A DNA stretch of 64,000 bases from Sphingomonas sp. SORGH_AS_0950 (GCF_030818415.1 NZ_JAUTAE010000001.1:2878001-2942000), one strand, 5' to 3'; positions 1-8,717 are shown, numbered from the stretch's first letter. Made by a program: numbers and translations. Notes: generated by a model from the letters alone, not told the origin.

Positions 1-1
1 C

Positions 2-145
2 GAGACCTATCGGCTGAGCTTCGAGAGCGGCGGGTCGATGACCGGCCGGTTCCTGGTCACGCGCCTCGACTATAGTGGCGATTTCGGCGGCGAGCGGACC
101 TACACGCTGGCGCTCGAAAGCTCCGGCCCGGTGGTGGCGGCATGA
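2..145 (+). CDS. Major tail protein, TP901-1 / GTA g9 family (3' fragment)
   Basis: Only the last 47 codons are in the window, reading ...GRFLVTRLDYSGDFGGE... to a TGA that overlaps the next start (ATGA). This resembles the C-terminus of TP901-1-type major tail proteins, which form the tail tube in phages and in the Rhodobacter gene transfer agent (rcc01691-like). The family call rests mainly on position: it is followed in order by g10, g10.1, g11, g12, g13, g14 and g15 homologues. The start lies upstream of the window. Confidence 0.7.
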   Translation, partial: ETYRLSFESGGSMTGRFLVTRLDYSGDFGGERTYTLALESSGPVVAA

Positions 146-456
146 GCGCCGGGGCCAATCCGGTGCGCGGCGAGGCCGCCTTGCGGGTCGGCGGCGCCGA
201 GCTGGTCGTGCGGCCGAGCTTCCAGGCGCTGGTCGCGGCGGAGGGCGAGTTGGGCCCGCTGTTCGAACTGGTCGAGCGCGCGGGCGAGGGAAAATTGTCG
301 CTGGGCGAGGCGGCGGCGCTGATCTGGCACTGCCTGCGCGAGGTGCCCGAAGGGCTCAGCCGCGAGCAGCTGGGCGAGGCGCTGGTCGAGCTGGGGCTGG
401 CGGCGCTGGCACCGGTGCTGCGGCAATTGCTGCGCCAGATCCTGGGGGGGCGATGA
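142..456 (+). CDS. GTA g10-like tail assembly protein
   Basis: A 104-residue, mostly helical protein matching the GTA g10 (rcc01692, 'gene transfer agent family protein') pattern: an N-terminal GEAALRVGG stretch, then helices with LVELGLAALAPVLRQLL near the end. In tailed phages the gene in this slot usually encodes a tail assembly chaperone. It overlaps the preceding stop by 4 nt and the next start by 4 nt, so it is translationally coupled within the tail operon. No catalytic motif is visible. The name comes from synteny and length more than from diagnostic residues. Confidence 0.72.
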   Translation: MSAGANPVRGEAALRVGGAELVVRPSFQALVAAEGELGPLFELVERAGEGKLSLGEAAALIWHCLREVPEGLSREQLGEALVELGLAALAPVLRQLLRQILGGR

Positions 457-653
457 GCTTTGCCGACGATGCGGCGCGGCTGGCGGGGATGGCGGGCGCG
501 GTGCTGGGCTGGTCGCCCGACCGCTTCTGGCGCGCCACCCCGGCCGAGCTTCACGCGGTGGTCGGGGCCTTGACGGGGGCGGGGCAGGACGGGGGCGATC
601 CGCCGTCGCGCGCCACGCTCGCCCGGTTGCGGGAGATGTATCCGGATGGATGA
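453..653 (+). CDS. rcc01693-family (GTA g10.1) small tail assembly protein
   Basis: A 66-residue protein starting at the ATG that overlaps the g10 stop. It contains GWSPDRFWRATPAELHAVV, typical of the small rcc01693/TIGR02216 'phage conserved hypothetical' family, in which a W-P-x-x-F-W-x-x-T-P-x-E-L core precedes a short tail. In RcGTA this gene sits between g10 and the tape measure, and it probably corresponds to the second product of the tail-chaperone pair of larger phages. Its stop overlaps the next start by 8 nt. Confidence 0.8.
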   Translation: MSFADDAARLAGMAGAVLGWSPDRFWRATPAELHAVVGALTGAGQDGGDPPSRATLARLREMYPDG

Positions 654-1182
654 GCAGGATTTCGCGCCGCGCATCGACATGCGTGGCTTCACCGCCGACA
701 TGGCCGCGATGCGCGCCGACCTGTCGCAGGGGCTGGGCGATGCTGCCGAGCTGGGCGCGCGTAGCGTCGAGGGGGCGCTGCTCCGGGCGGCGCGGACCGG
801 CCGGTTCGGTTTCGAGGAGCTGAAGGCGACCGCGCTGTCCGCGCTCGACCAGATCGCCCGCGCGGCGTTGCGGCAGGGGGTGGGGGCGGTCGGTGACGGC
901 GGCCTGCTGGGTCTGCTGGGCGGACTGGCGTCGGGCCTGCCGGGGCGGGCGACCGGCGGGCCGGTATCGCCCGACCGCCCCTATCTGGTCGGCGAGCGGG
1001 GGCCGGAGGTCTTCGTGCCGACCAGCAGCGGCCGGGTCGAGCCGTTGGGCCGCGCCGCATCACCGCGCGACGTGCGGGTGGCGATCACCATCAACGCCGG
1101 GGCGGGCGAGGCGGCGGGGGTGCTGCAACGCTCCGGCCGCCAGGTGGCGCGTGCGGTTCGCGCGGCGCTCGCGGAGGATTGA
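646..1182 (+). CDS. Short tail tape measure protein (GTA g11-like)
   Basis: A 178-residue protein with a helical N-terminal half (MDEQDFAPRIDMRGF...) and the tape-measure-type C-terminal motif RATGGPVSPDRPYLVGERGPEVFVP, a segment common in phage tape measure and tail-length proteins. Phage tape measures are usually many hundreds of residues, so this one implies a very short tail, as in RcGTA, where g11 is of similar size. The start at 646 overlaps the upstream gene by 8 nt. It ends 42 nt before the next start. Confidence 0.78.
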   Translation: MDEQDFAPRIDMRGFTADMAAMRADLSQGLGDAAELGARSVEGALLRAARTGRFGFEELKATALSALDQIARAALRQGVGAVGDGGLLGLLGGLASGLPGRATGGPVSPDRPYLVGERGPEVFVPTSSGRVEPLGRAASPRDVRVAITINAGAGEAAGVLQRSGRQVARAVRAALAED

Positions 1183-1224
1183 GGCGCCCGCGACGGCCCG
1201 AGGGACAAGGGGAGGGAAAAACCG

Positions 1225-3498
1225 GTGCAATGGTGTCTGCATGAGCAGCGGCGGGATCAGCGGAGCGATCATTTGTCGCGCTTCGATCCTCGTTACTGGA
1301 CCGTCGACTTTCCGCGCCCGATGATGGCGGCGGTGGTCGCGAGCGGGGCGGACAGCCTGCGCGTCGACACGGTCTTCTATCGCACCGACGATCTGGCGGG
1401 GCTGATCTGGGAGTCGGCCGACCGGCACGACCATCCGCTGCTTCGCTATGACACGGTGCGCGATTATCGCGATTGCCGGTTGCGGTTCCGCTGGCGCTCG
1501 GGCGGGATCAAGCCGCTCGACGCGCGGCATGGGCCGACGCTGACCATCGAGGGGCGCGACGCAAGCGGCAAGGCGCGCGCCTGGTATGTCCGGCTGTGGA
1601 ATTATGCGACCGGCACGGCGGAGGATGCGGAGGTCGCGATCGACTTCGCGAACCTGGCGGGCGGATTCAGATTTCCCGAGGAGCGCGATCCCGTCTGGGC
1701 GGGCGATGTCGATCGCATGTTCGTTTCGCTGGTCGCGCCCGATTACGATGCGGGGGCGGCCTTTCTGGCGCGGCCGCAGGAGGGCTGGGTCGAGCTGACC
1801 GGCATCGCCTGCGAGGGGCCGGGCGCGGTGATCGGGGTCGGCGCGGCGGTGCTGCCCGAACAGGGGTTCCGCATCGCCAGCGGCTATGACGACAGCTATC
1901 ACCTGACGCCGCAGCGTTTGCTGCGCAACATGCTGCACCTCGGCTATCGCGGCGACCTCGTCCATTATGTCGGCATGAGCCATTATTTCCGGCTCGAACG
2001 CAGCGGCGACGGGCTGTACGCCAGCCTGGCGGGCGGCGTGCTCAACGCGCCCTGCGCCGCCTGGCATCGCGGGTTCGCGCTCGAGGCCAGGGCGCTGGGT
2101 TATGACCCGATCTGGTCGCTGTCCTATGAGCTGTTCGACGCGCATTGCTGGGGCGACTGGAAGCAGCGTTCGGCCGATGGCGCGCCGGCGCTGACCGGCT
2201 GGTCGCCGCCCTCCACGCTGCTCAGCCCGGCGCATGGCGGGGCGATGGCGTATCTCCAGGCGGTGGCGCGCGCGTTCCTGGCGATTGGGCAGGCGGCGGG
2301 GCTGCCCCCGAAATTCCAGGTGGGCGAGCCCTGGTGGTGGGAGCGTCCCGCCGACGGCGCGCCGTGCCTGTACGACGCGGCGGCGGTGGCGGCCTTCGCG
2401 CCGGTGCCGATGGCGAGCATGGCGGGGGCGCGGAGCCAGGCGCAGCGCGATACGCTCGACCGGGCGGGGGCGTGCCTGGCGGCATCGACGGCGGCGTTGT
2501 GCGCGGCGGCGAAGGCGGCGGCGCCGGGCTGCGTCACCCATTTGCTGACCTATCTGCCGACCGTGCTCGACCCGGCCGCGCCCGAGGCCGTCCGCGCGAA
2601 CATGCCGGTCGGCTGGGCGAGCCCGGCCTTCGATATCCTGCAGCTGGAGGATTATGACTGGGTGACGGCGGGCGACACCGCCTCGACCCGCAAGGGCGTC
2701 GCGCTGGCCGAGGCGCGGCTGGGCTATCCGCCGGAGCGGCAGCATTATTTTTCGGGCTTCGTGCTGCGCGCCGATCAGCGGGCGCAATGGGGCCGGATCG
2801 CCGAGGCGGCCGGGGTCGCGCGGGCGCGCGGAATCGCGGCGACCTTCGTCTGGGCGATGCCGCAGGTGATGCGCGACGGGTTCGTCTGTTGGGAAGGGGG
2901 AGAGGATCGCGTGCAGGCTTTCGACGATGTGCTGTTCCCACTGGCGCTGGGCCGCGAGGCGGAGGTGACGCCGGGCTTTTCCACCGCGATCCTGACGAGC
3001 GCGGGCGGGCGCGAGGCGCGCAACGCCGCCTGGGCGGAGGCGCGGACCACCTATGATGTCGGCCCCGGCCTCCGCTCGGCCGAGGACATGGCGACGCTGC
3101 TCTCCTTCTTCCGCGCGCGGCTGGGCCCGGCACGCGGATTCCGGCTGCGCGATCCGTTCGACAGCAGCGCCACCGACGAGGCGATCGGCACCGGCGACGG
3201 CACCACCCGCCGCTTCGCGCTGGTCCGCCATTATGGCGACCAGCCGCGCCGGATCACCCGGCCGGTCGCGGGCAGCGTCTCGGTCAGGGTGGCGGGCCGG
3301 GGCGTGACGGGCTTCGTCGTCGAGCCGGGCGGCTGGCTGTTGTTCGACACCGCTCCCGTGGCGGGCGCGGCGATCGCCGCCAGCTTCGCCTTCGACGTGC
3401 CCGTCCGCTTCGCCGAGGACCGGCTGAGCGTCACGCTGGCGGGGTTTCGCGCGGGGGCGGCGGCGTCGGTGCCGCTGGTCGAGGTGCGCGAGGCATGA
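1225..3498 (+). CDS. Distal tail / non-contractile tail sheath-like protein: TIM barrel plus DUF2460 (GTA g12-type)
   Basis: A 757-residue protein. The N-terminus (RFDPRYWTVDFPRPMMAAVV...SLRVDTVFYR) matches the N-terminal domain of the large g12-like proteins of sphingomonads. A central TIM-barrel-like region follows (about 285-560, with VGEPWWWERP and DILQLEDYDWV), and the C-terminal about 200 residues resemble DUF2460/TIGR02217 (TPGFSTAILTSAGGREARNAAW...RLGPARGFRLRDPFD). In RcGTA, g12 is only the roughly 210-residue DUF2460 part and the TIM barrel sits in g15, so the domains are distributed differently here. The 1225 ATG is preceded by an AGGGGAGGG Shine-Dalgarno run. The downstream overlap is ATGA. 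Confidence 0.83.
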   Translation: MQWCLHEQRRDQRSDHLSRFDPRYWTVDFPRPMMAAVVASGADSLRVDTVFYRTDDLAGLIWESADRHDHPLLRYDTVRDYRDCRLRFRWRSGGIKPLDARHGPTLTIEGRDASGKARAWYVRLWNYATGTAEDAEVAIDFANLAGGFRFPEERDPVWAGDVDRMFVSLVAPDYDAGAAFLARPQEGWVELTGIACEGPGAVIGVGAAVLPEQGFRIASGYDDSYHLTPQRLLRNMLHLGYRGDLVHYVGMSHYFRLERSGDGLYASLAGGVLNAPCAAWHRGFALEARALGYDPIWSLSYELFDAHCWGDWKQRSADGAPALTGWSPPSTLLSPAHGGAMAYLQAVARAFLAIGQAAGLPPKFQVGEPWWWERPADGAPCLYDAAAVAAFAPVPMASMAGARSQAQRDTLDRAGACLAASTAALCAAAKAAAPGCVTHLLTYLPTVLDPAAPEAVRANMPVGWASPAFDILQLEDYDWVTAGDTASTRKGVALAEARLGYPPERQHYFSGFVLRADQRAQWGRIAEAAGVARARGIAATFVWAMPQVMRDGFVCWEGGEDRVQAFDDVLFPLALGREAEVTPGFSTAILTSAGGREARNAAWAEARTTYDVGPGLRSAEDMATLLSFFRARLGPARGFRLRDPFDSSATDEAIGTGDGTTRRFALVRHYGDQPRRITRPVAGSVSVRVAGRGVTGFVVEPGGWLLFDTAPVAGAAIAASFAFDVPVRFAEDRLSVTLAGFRAGAAASVPLVEVREA

Positions 3499-4301
3499 GC
3501 GGCGACACGCTGACCGGCTGGGTGCTGTGCTGGCGGATCGAGCGGTCCGACGGGGTGACGATCGGGCTGACCGGCCATGACCATGATCTGTGGATCGACG
3601 GCCTGCGCTACCGCGCCGCGCCCGGCCTGACGCCCAGCGCGATCCTGCGCGGCGACGGCCTCGACCCCGATCTGATGGACGCCTCGGGCGCACTCACCAG
3701 CGAGGCGATCGGCGAGCGCGACCTGCTGGCGGGCCGCTGGGACGGGGCGCGCGTGGCGGCGATCGCGGTCGACTGGAGCGGCGCGGGCGACCCGGTGCCG
3801 CTGGGCCAGGGGACGATCGGCGCGGTGCAGCTGGGTGAGGGGGGCTTCACCGCCGAACTGCGCGGCGTCGGCGCGCTGCTCGACCGGCCGGTGGCGGCGG
3901 AGACCTCGCCCGACTGCCGCGCCGCGCTGGGCGACCGGCGGTGCCGCGTGCCGATGGCGGGGCGGCGGCGCATCGCGCGGGTGAGCGACTGGGACGGCGA
4001 GGCGATGCTGACCGTCGCGCATGACGAGCCGGTCGCAAATGCCTATGGCCAGGGGCGGCTGATCTGGTTCGGCGGCGCCAATAGCGGGCTGGAGGCGGTG
4101 GTGTTGCGGTCGGAGGGGCGGCGTCTGTGGCTGGCCGCCACGCCCGCCTTCGCGGTCGAGGGCACGCCGCTGGTCGAGCTGGTCGAGGGGTGCGACAAGC
4201 GGCTGGAGACCTGTGTCGCGCGGTTCGCCAACGTCCTGAATTTCCGGGGCGAGCCGTTCCTGCCCGGCATCGACCTGCTCACCCGCTATCCCGGCGCATG
4301 A
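3495..4301 (+). CDS. DUF2163 / TIGR02218 tail hub protein (GTA g13-like)
   Basis: A 268-residue protein of the DUF2163 (BR0599) family. It has an N-terminal TGWVLCWRIERSDGV.IGLTGHDHDL segment and a cysteine-bearing C-terminal region with CRAALGDRRCRVPM and GCDKRLETCVARFANVLNFRGEPFLPG. In RcGTA the homologous protein is a hub component, and the conserved cysteines have been linked to an iron-sulfur site. The Cys positions are visible here (C-x(7)-C and C-x(6)-C patterns). It overlaps both neighbours by 4 nt, consistent with a single polycistronic tail operon. Confidence 0.85.
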   Translation: MSGDTLTGWVLCWRIERSDGVTIGLTGHDHDLWIDGLRYRAAPGLTPSAILRGDGLDPDLMDASGALTSEAIGERDLLAGRWDGARVAAIAVDWSGAGDPVPLGQGTIGAVQLGEGGFTAELRGVGALLDRPVAAETSPDCRAALGDRRCRVPMAGRRRIARVSDWDGEAMLTVAHDEPVANAYGQGRLIWFGGANSGLEAVVLRSEGRRLWLAATPAFAVEGTPLVELVEGCDKRLETCVARFANVLNFRGEPFLPGIDLLTRYPGA

Positions 4302-4666
4302 GCGCGGTGGCGGCGGCGGCGGCCGCGCTGGTCGGCGTGCGGTTCCGGCTGCACGGGCGCGACCCGGCGCATGGGCTGGACTGTGTCGGGCTGGTCGCGG
4401 CGGCGACCGGGCGGGCGGCGCCGACCGGCTATGGCTGGCGCAGCGGCGACGCGGCGAAGGCGGCGGCGGCGCTCGATGCGCAATTTCAGAGGACGACGGA
4501 TTCGCCGGGCGCGGTGCTGCTGCTGCGTGCCGGGCCGGGGCAGCTCCATCTGGCGATCCGGGTCGGTGACGGGATCGTCCATGCCGATGCGGGCCTGCGC
4601 CGGGTCGCCTGGCGGCCGGGGGCACCGCCCTGGCCGGTGCTGGGCTGTTGGAAGGGGGAGGGATAA
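4298..4666 (+). CDS. NlpC/P60-like tail peptidase (GTA g14-like)
   Basis: A 122-residue protein starting at the ATG overlapping the g13 stop. A catalytic Cys is seen in GLDCVGLVAAATG (about residue 29) and a candidate His in GQLHLAIRV. This is the Cys-His arrangement of NlpC/P60 cell-wall peptidases, which in GTAs and siphophages sit at the tail tip and open peptidoglycan during DNA delivery. It is shorter than typical members (about 140-150 residues). Its stop shares one base with the next start (TAATG). Confidence 0.8.
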   Translation: MSAVAAAAAALVGVRFRLHGRDPAHGLDCVGLVAAATGRAAPTGYGWRSGDAAKAAAALDAQFQRTTDSPGAVLLLRAGPGQLHLAIRVGDGIVHADAGLRRVAWRPGAPPWPVLGCWKGEG

Positions 4667-6804
4667 TGGCGACCTTGGTGTTGGGCACGGTGGGGCGGGC
4701 GCTGCTGGGGCCGGTGGGCGGCGCGATCGGTGCGCTGATCGGCAACCGCGTGGATCATGCGGTGCTGGGGCCGCGACGGCAGCAGGGCCCGCGCCTGACC
4801 GAGCTGTCGGTCCAGACCTCGACCTATGGCACGCAGATGCCCGCCGTCTTCGGCACGATGCGGGTCGCCGGGCCGGTGATCTGGGCGACCGATCTGGTCG
4901 AGGCGCGCGGGCTGACCGGCGGGGGCAAGGGGCGTCCGGCGACCGAAAGCTATAGCTACACCGCCAATTTCGCGGTCGCCTTGTCGGGGCGGCCGATCCG
5001 GCGGGTGGGGCGTATCTGGGCCGATGGCCGGTTGCTGCGCGGGGCGGCGGGCGATTTCAAGGTGGCGACGGGCTTTCGCCTCCATCCCGGCACCGAGGAT
5101 CAGCCGGTCGACCCGCTGATCGCCTCGGTCGAGGGGGCGCGCGCCTCGGCCTGTCGGGGGCTTGCCTATGCGGTGTTCGAGGGGCTGGCGCTGGCCGAGT
5201 TCGGCAATCGCATCCCCCAGCTGACCTTCGAGGTCGAGGCGGACGAGGCGCCGCTGTCCTGCCGTGCCATCGCGCAGGCATTGTGCGGGCAGGTGCGCGG
5301 CGGCGATGCGGGCGCGACCGTCGCGGGATTCGCCGCAAGCGGGGGCAGCGTGCGCGCGGTGCTGGACATGCTGGCCGATATGAGCGGCGGGCAATGGGTC
5401 GCCGAGGGCGACGGTATCCGGCTGGTCGCGCCGTCCGCATCCGCCACGCCCGCCGTCACGATCCGCGACGACGCCATGGCGGCGGACGGCCATGGGCGGC
5501 GCGGCCAGCGCGCCATCGCCAGCGAGGCAAGCATCGCCGCCAGCGTGACGGTGGCGCATTACGATCCCGCCCGCGACTATCAGATCGGGCAGCAGCGCGC
5601 GCGTCGCCCCGGCGGAGTGCGCGACGAGCGGCTGGAGCTGGCCGCCGCGCTGGATGCGGCGACCGCGCGGACATTGGCGCAGGACCGGCTGGCGCGGCTG
5701 TCGGTCGAGCGGGTGCGTCGCACGGTGACTCTCGGCCCCGAAGCATTGTCCATCGCGCCCGGCACCATCGTCGCGATCGCGGGAGAGGCGGGGCGCTGGC
5801 GGGTGATCGAATCCGCCTGGGAGAATATGGCGGTGCGGCTGACCTGCGTGCCGCTGGGCCGGGGCGGGCCGATGCTGCCCGCCGCATCCGGCCGGATCGC
5901 GCCCGCGCCGGACCGGGCCATCGGCGTCACCCGGCTGATCGCCTTCGAAGCGCCGCCGCTCGACGACCAGCCGCTCGGCACGCCGCGCCTGTCGGTGGTG
6001 GCGGCGGGCGGTCCCGGATGGCGGCAGGCCTCGCTCGCCTATAGCCTGGACGACGGCGCGAGCTGGACCGCGCTGGGCCTGACGGCGATGCCCGGCGTGA
6101 TCGGGCGGGTGACGGCGGTCTCCCCCGGCGGGGCGATCGGCCTGATCGACCGGCGCGGGGCGTTCGTCGTCGCGGTGGCGGAGGATCTGGCGGATGCCGA
6201 TCCGGCCGCGATCGATGCGGGGGCCAATCTCGCCTGGGTCGGCGGCGAGCTGTTGCAGTTCGCGCGCGCCGAGCCGCTGGGCGACGGGCAATGGCGGCTC
6301 GGCCAGCTGCGACGCGGCCTGCGCGGGACCGAGGCGATGGTCGGCCAGGCCGGGCCCGGCGATGCCTTCGTCCTGATGTCGGCGGCCAGCGTCCGGACGA
6401 TCGACATTCCCGTCACGATGCTGGGCGCTCGGGTCCGCTTCCTGGCGCATGGCGTGGGCGACGGTGTCGAGGGGGTGCAGGCATCGGCGATGGTGACGGG
6501 CCAGTCGGTCCGCCCGCCCGCGCCGGTCCATCTGCGCTGGCGGCGAGGCGAGGACGGGCGGGTCACGATCGGCTGGACCCGGCGGAGCCGCATCGGCTGG
6601 GGCTGGACGGACCGGGTCGACGCGCCGCTGGGCGAGGAGAGCGAGCGCTACCGCGTGACGATCGGCGAGCGGGAGGAGGAGGTTTCGGCACCCGTCTGGA
6701 CGGGCAGCGCGCCCGTCGGGACGCGGGTGGCGGTGCGGCAATTGGGAACGCTGGCGGCATCGCTGCCGCTGGTCGCGATATTGGGGGAGGGACGAGATGG
6801 GTGA
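4666..6804 (+). CDS. Tail tip / host-interaction protein (GTA g15, gpJ-like)
   Basis: A 712-residue protein. The N-terminus MATLVLGTVGRALLGPVGGAIGALIG is the hydrophobic start typical of g15-type proteins, followed by TSTYGTQMPAVFGTMRVAGPVIWATDL and SYSYTANFAVALSG, hallmarks of gpJ/phage-tail_3 proteins. The C-terminal part (PAPVHLRWRR...GWTRRSRIGW.W) resembles the Rcc01698 C-terminal domain. RcGTA g15 is about 1300 residues and includes a TIM barrel; here that barrel is in the g12 gene. A longer frame opens at 4648, but the TAATG-coupled ATG at 4666 gives the conserved N-terminus. Confidence 0.82.
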   Translation: MATLVLGTVGRALLGPVGGAIGALIGNRVDHAVLGPRRQQGPRLTELSVQTSTYGTQMPAVFGTMRVAGPVIWATDLVEARGLTGGGKGRPATESYSYTANFAVALSGRPIRRVGRIWADGRLLRGAAGDFKVATGFRLHPGTEDQPVDPLIASVEGARASACRGLAYAVFEGLALAEFGNRIPQLTFEVEADEAPLSCRAIAQALCGQVRGGDAGATVAGFAASGGSVRAVLDMLADMSGGQWVAEGDGIRLVAPSASATPAVTIRDDAMAADGHGRRGQRAIASEASIAASVTVAHYDPARDYQIGQQRARRPGGVRDERLELAAALDAATARTLAQDRLARLSVERVRRTVTLGPEALSIAPGTIVAIAGEAGRWRVIESAWENMAVRLTCVPLGRGGPMLPAASGRIAPAPDRAIGVTRLIAFEAPPLDDQPLGTPRLSVVAAGGPGWRQASLAYSLDDGASWTALGLTAMPGVIGRVTAVSPGGAIGLIDRRGAFVVAVAEDLADADPAAIDAGANLAWVGGELLQFARAEPLGDGQWRLGQLRRGLRGTEAMVGQAGPGDAFVLMSAASVRTIDIPVTMLGARVRFLAHGVGDGVEGVQASAMVTGQSVRPPAPVHLRWRRGEDGRVTIGWTRRSRIGWGWTDRVDAPLGEESERYRVTIGEREEEVSAPVWTGSAPVGTRVAVRQLGTLAASLPLVAILGEGRDG

Positions 6805-7300
6805 GGAAACGCCGCGCTGGACGCTGCCGCTGCTGTCGGCAGGGCAGGCGCAGAAAGAGGTGACGCATAACGAGGCGCTGAGCCTGCTCGATCTGGTCGT
6901 GCAACCCTGTGTCGAGGCGGTCGGGCTGAACGCGCCGCCCACCGATGCGACACCGGGTCAGGCCTGGGTGGTCGGCTACCAGCCGACCGGCGCCTGGACC
7001 GGCCATGCCCGGCATCTGGCGGGCATGACCGCCGGGGGCTGGCGGTTCCTGATTCCGCAGCCCGGCCTGTCGGTATGGAGTCGGGCCGATCGCTGCCGAT
7101 CGGATTGGGATGAGGATGGCTGGCGGACGGGCCGGGTGACGGCGCGCGAGTTGCTGGTGGAGGGAAAAAAGGTTGTTGGCCCGCAACAAAGTGGCATAGC
7201 GCTTACAGAAGGCGGTCAAGTCATTGATTTGCAGGCAAGATCGGCGGTCGATGCGGTGATCCGCGCGCTGCGGAACCATGGCTTGATCGCCTCGGCATGA
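6797..7300 (+). CDS. DUF2793 protein, end of GTA/phage tail operon
   Basis: A 167-residue DUF2793 protein (TPRWTLPLLSAGQAQKEVTHNEAL, then APPTDATPGQAWVVG and W.FLIPQPGLSVWSRAD). The family occurs at the distal end of alphaproteobacterial tail operons and is probably a fibre or receptor-interaction component, though its role is not established. Its start overlaps g15 by 8 nt. The last about 50 residues (VVGPQQSGIALTEGGQVIDLQARSAVDAVIRALRNHGLI) look like a short trimerising or assembly tail. The tail operon ends here. Confidence 0.82.
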   Translation: MGEETPRWTLPLLSAGQAQKEVTHNEALSLLDLVVQPCVEAVGLNAPPTDATPGQAWVVGYQPTGAWTGHARHLAGMTAGGWRFLIPQPGLSVWSRADRCRSDWDEDGWRTGRVTARELLVEGKKVVGPQQSGIALTEGGQVIDLQARSAVDAVIRALRNHGLIASA

Positions 7301-7413
7301 CCCAAAATCTGTGCTTTTAATGCCACAGTCGGGGGCTTTTGTTTGCTTGCGTGGAAACCAACCCTCCGATAGTGAGTTTGCGCTGTCCGTAGTGACAACC
7401 AAGAAAGGGGACT
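7301..7413 (+). promoter_or_regulatory. 5' region of the OmpA-like gene
   Basis: This 113-nt region is less GC-rich than its surroundings and separates the tail operon from the OmpA-like gene. It contains TTTTGTTTGCTTGCG-type sequence and ends in a strong Shine-Dalgarno (AAGAAAGGGG) just before the ATGATG start. It presumably holds the porin promoter. I could not assign -35 and -10 boxes with confidence. Confidence 0.4.
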
Positions 7414-8544
7414 ATGATGCGGAAGCTTGCCATTGTTCTGGCACTTGCCTCCACCGCCCTCGCTTCGCCTGCCCTCGCCCGCGACAAGTCGTGGTATGTC
7501 GGCATCGAAGGCGGCGGGATGATCGTCGAAGATATCAACTATGATATCACCGGCACGCGTACCGGCACCGCCACCGTCGACCATGACTATGGTTATGACA
7601 TTGACGGCGTGATGGGTTATGACTTCGGTGGTTTCCGTCTGGAAACCGAAGTCGGCTATCGCCGCGCGACGGTCGACAGCTTCAGCTCGACCACGCTGAC
7701 CAACACCGGCATCGGCACGGGCACCGTTCCGGCCGGCAACTATGACTATGCCGGTGGCTCCACCTCGGCGCTCAGCTTCATGCTGAACGGCTTGCTGGAC
7801 TTCGGTGCCGATGACGGCATCCAGGGCTTCGTCGGCGGCGGCGTCGGCGTCGCGCGCGTCAAGGCGAACTACGCCCTGAACAACCGCGCCGACTTCCTGA
7901 ACGACTCGGACACCGTGTTCGCGTGGCAGGCTCTGGCGGGCATCCGCGCGCCGCTGACCGACCACATCGACGCGACGCTGAAGTATCGCTTCTTCAACGC
8001 CGAGAACGTCAAGCTGGTCGACGTTGCGAACAACACGTTCGACGGCCGCTTCCGTTCGCACTCGATCCTGGGTGGCGTGGCGTACAACTTCGGCGAACCG
8101 GCAGCTCCGCCGCCCCCGCCGCCGCCCCCGCCGCCCCCGCCGCCTCCTCCCCCGCCGCCCCCGCCTCCGGCTCCGGAGCCCGTGGTGTGCTCGCCGGGTC
8201 CGTTCATCGTGTTCTTCGAGTGGAACAAGTCGGACGTCACCCCGGAAGCAGCGTCGATCCTCGACAACGCGATCACCCAGTACCAGAGCTGCGGCAATGC
8301 CCGCGTGATGGTCGCCGGCTTCACCGACACCTCGGGTACGCCGCGCTACAACATGGGTCTGTCGCAGCGTCGTGCCGACGCGGTGAAGGCGTACATGACG
8401 TCGCGTTCGATCCCGGATGGCTCGATCTCGACCGAAGCGTTCGGCGAAGACCGCGACCACCTGCGCGTTCAGACTGCGGACGGCGTCCGCGAGGTCCAGA
8501 ACCGTCGCGTGGAAATCACCTACGGTCCGGGCGCTGGCCAGTAA
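7414..8544 (+). CDS. OmpA-family outer membrane protein with polyproline hinge
   Basis: 376 residues. A Sec signal peptide (about 1-22, ending PALA) is followed by an 8-strand OmpA-type beta barrel (about 23-228, many alternating aromatic strands), an uninterrupted proline tract (about 231-252) and a C-terminal OmpA peptidoglycan-binding domain (about 258-376). That domain shows FTDTSG, LSQRRADAV and the terminal NRRVEI motif; the Asp and Arg of the first two bind diaminopimelate in this fold. It probably anchors the outer membrane to peptidoglycan. A strong SD (AAGAAAGGGG) precedes ATGATG, and a T-tract terminator follows 26 nt after the stop, so it is a monocistronic, probably highly expressed gene. 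Confidence 0.95.
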   Translation: MMRKLAIVLALASTALASPALARDKSWYVGIEGGGMIVEDINYDITGTRTGTATVDHDYGYDIDGVMGYDFGGFRLETEVGYRRATVDSFSSTTLTNTGIGTGTVPAGNYDYAGGSTSALSFMLNGLLDFGADDGIQGFVGGGVGVARVKANYALNNRADFLNDSDTVFAWQALAGIRAPLTDHIDATLKYRFFNAENVKLVDVANNTFDGRFRSHSILGGVAYNFGEPAAPPPPPPPPPPPPPPPPPPPPPAPEPVVCSPGPFIVFFEWNKSDVTPEAASILDNAITQYQSCGNARVMVAGFTDTSGTPRYNMGLSQRRADAVKAYMTSRSIPDGSISTEAFGEDRDHLRVQTADGVREVQNRRVEITYGPGAGQ

Positions 8545-8570
8545 GCCACGCTCAGCCAAGGCTGATTGCA

Positions 8571-8605
8571 AAAAGGGAGGTCGGCGAAAGCCGGCCTCCT
8601 TTTTT
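8571..8605 (+). terminator. Rho-independent terminator of the OmpA-like gene
   Basis: A 10-bp GC-rich stem (GGAGGTCGGC / GCCGGCCTCC, one G-T pair) with a stable GAAA tetraloop, an upstream A run and six T residues directly after. This is the clearest intrinsic terminator in the window. Confidence 0.92.
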
Positions 8606-8717
8606 CATGCGCGCGCACGGCCTGTACACGGCCCGTAATCGATTTCGGTGATTCATACTTTCTTCGCCCCTGCCCAATATGAACAGGTGACTGGGGACAC
8701 GAAGGGGCAAGGCCGCC

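Noticed and set aside
1060..3693. 877-residue open frame on the minus strand antisense to the tail genes
   Set aside because: It is extremely Arg/Pro/Ala-rich and covers the conserved g12-type gene. GC-rich DNA makes long antisense frames by chance.
1..7300. Complete prophage
   Set aside because: No integrase, repressor, lysis or replication genes are in the window. Gene order and sizes fit a GTA-like tail module.
7869..8330. Minus-strand ORF with a long polyglycine run
   Set aside because: It is the complement of the CCG-rich proline hinge of the OmpA-like gene; no RBS or family.
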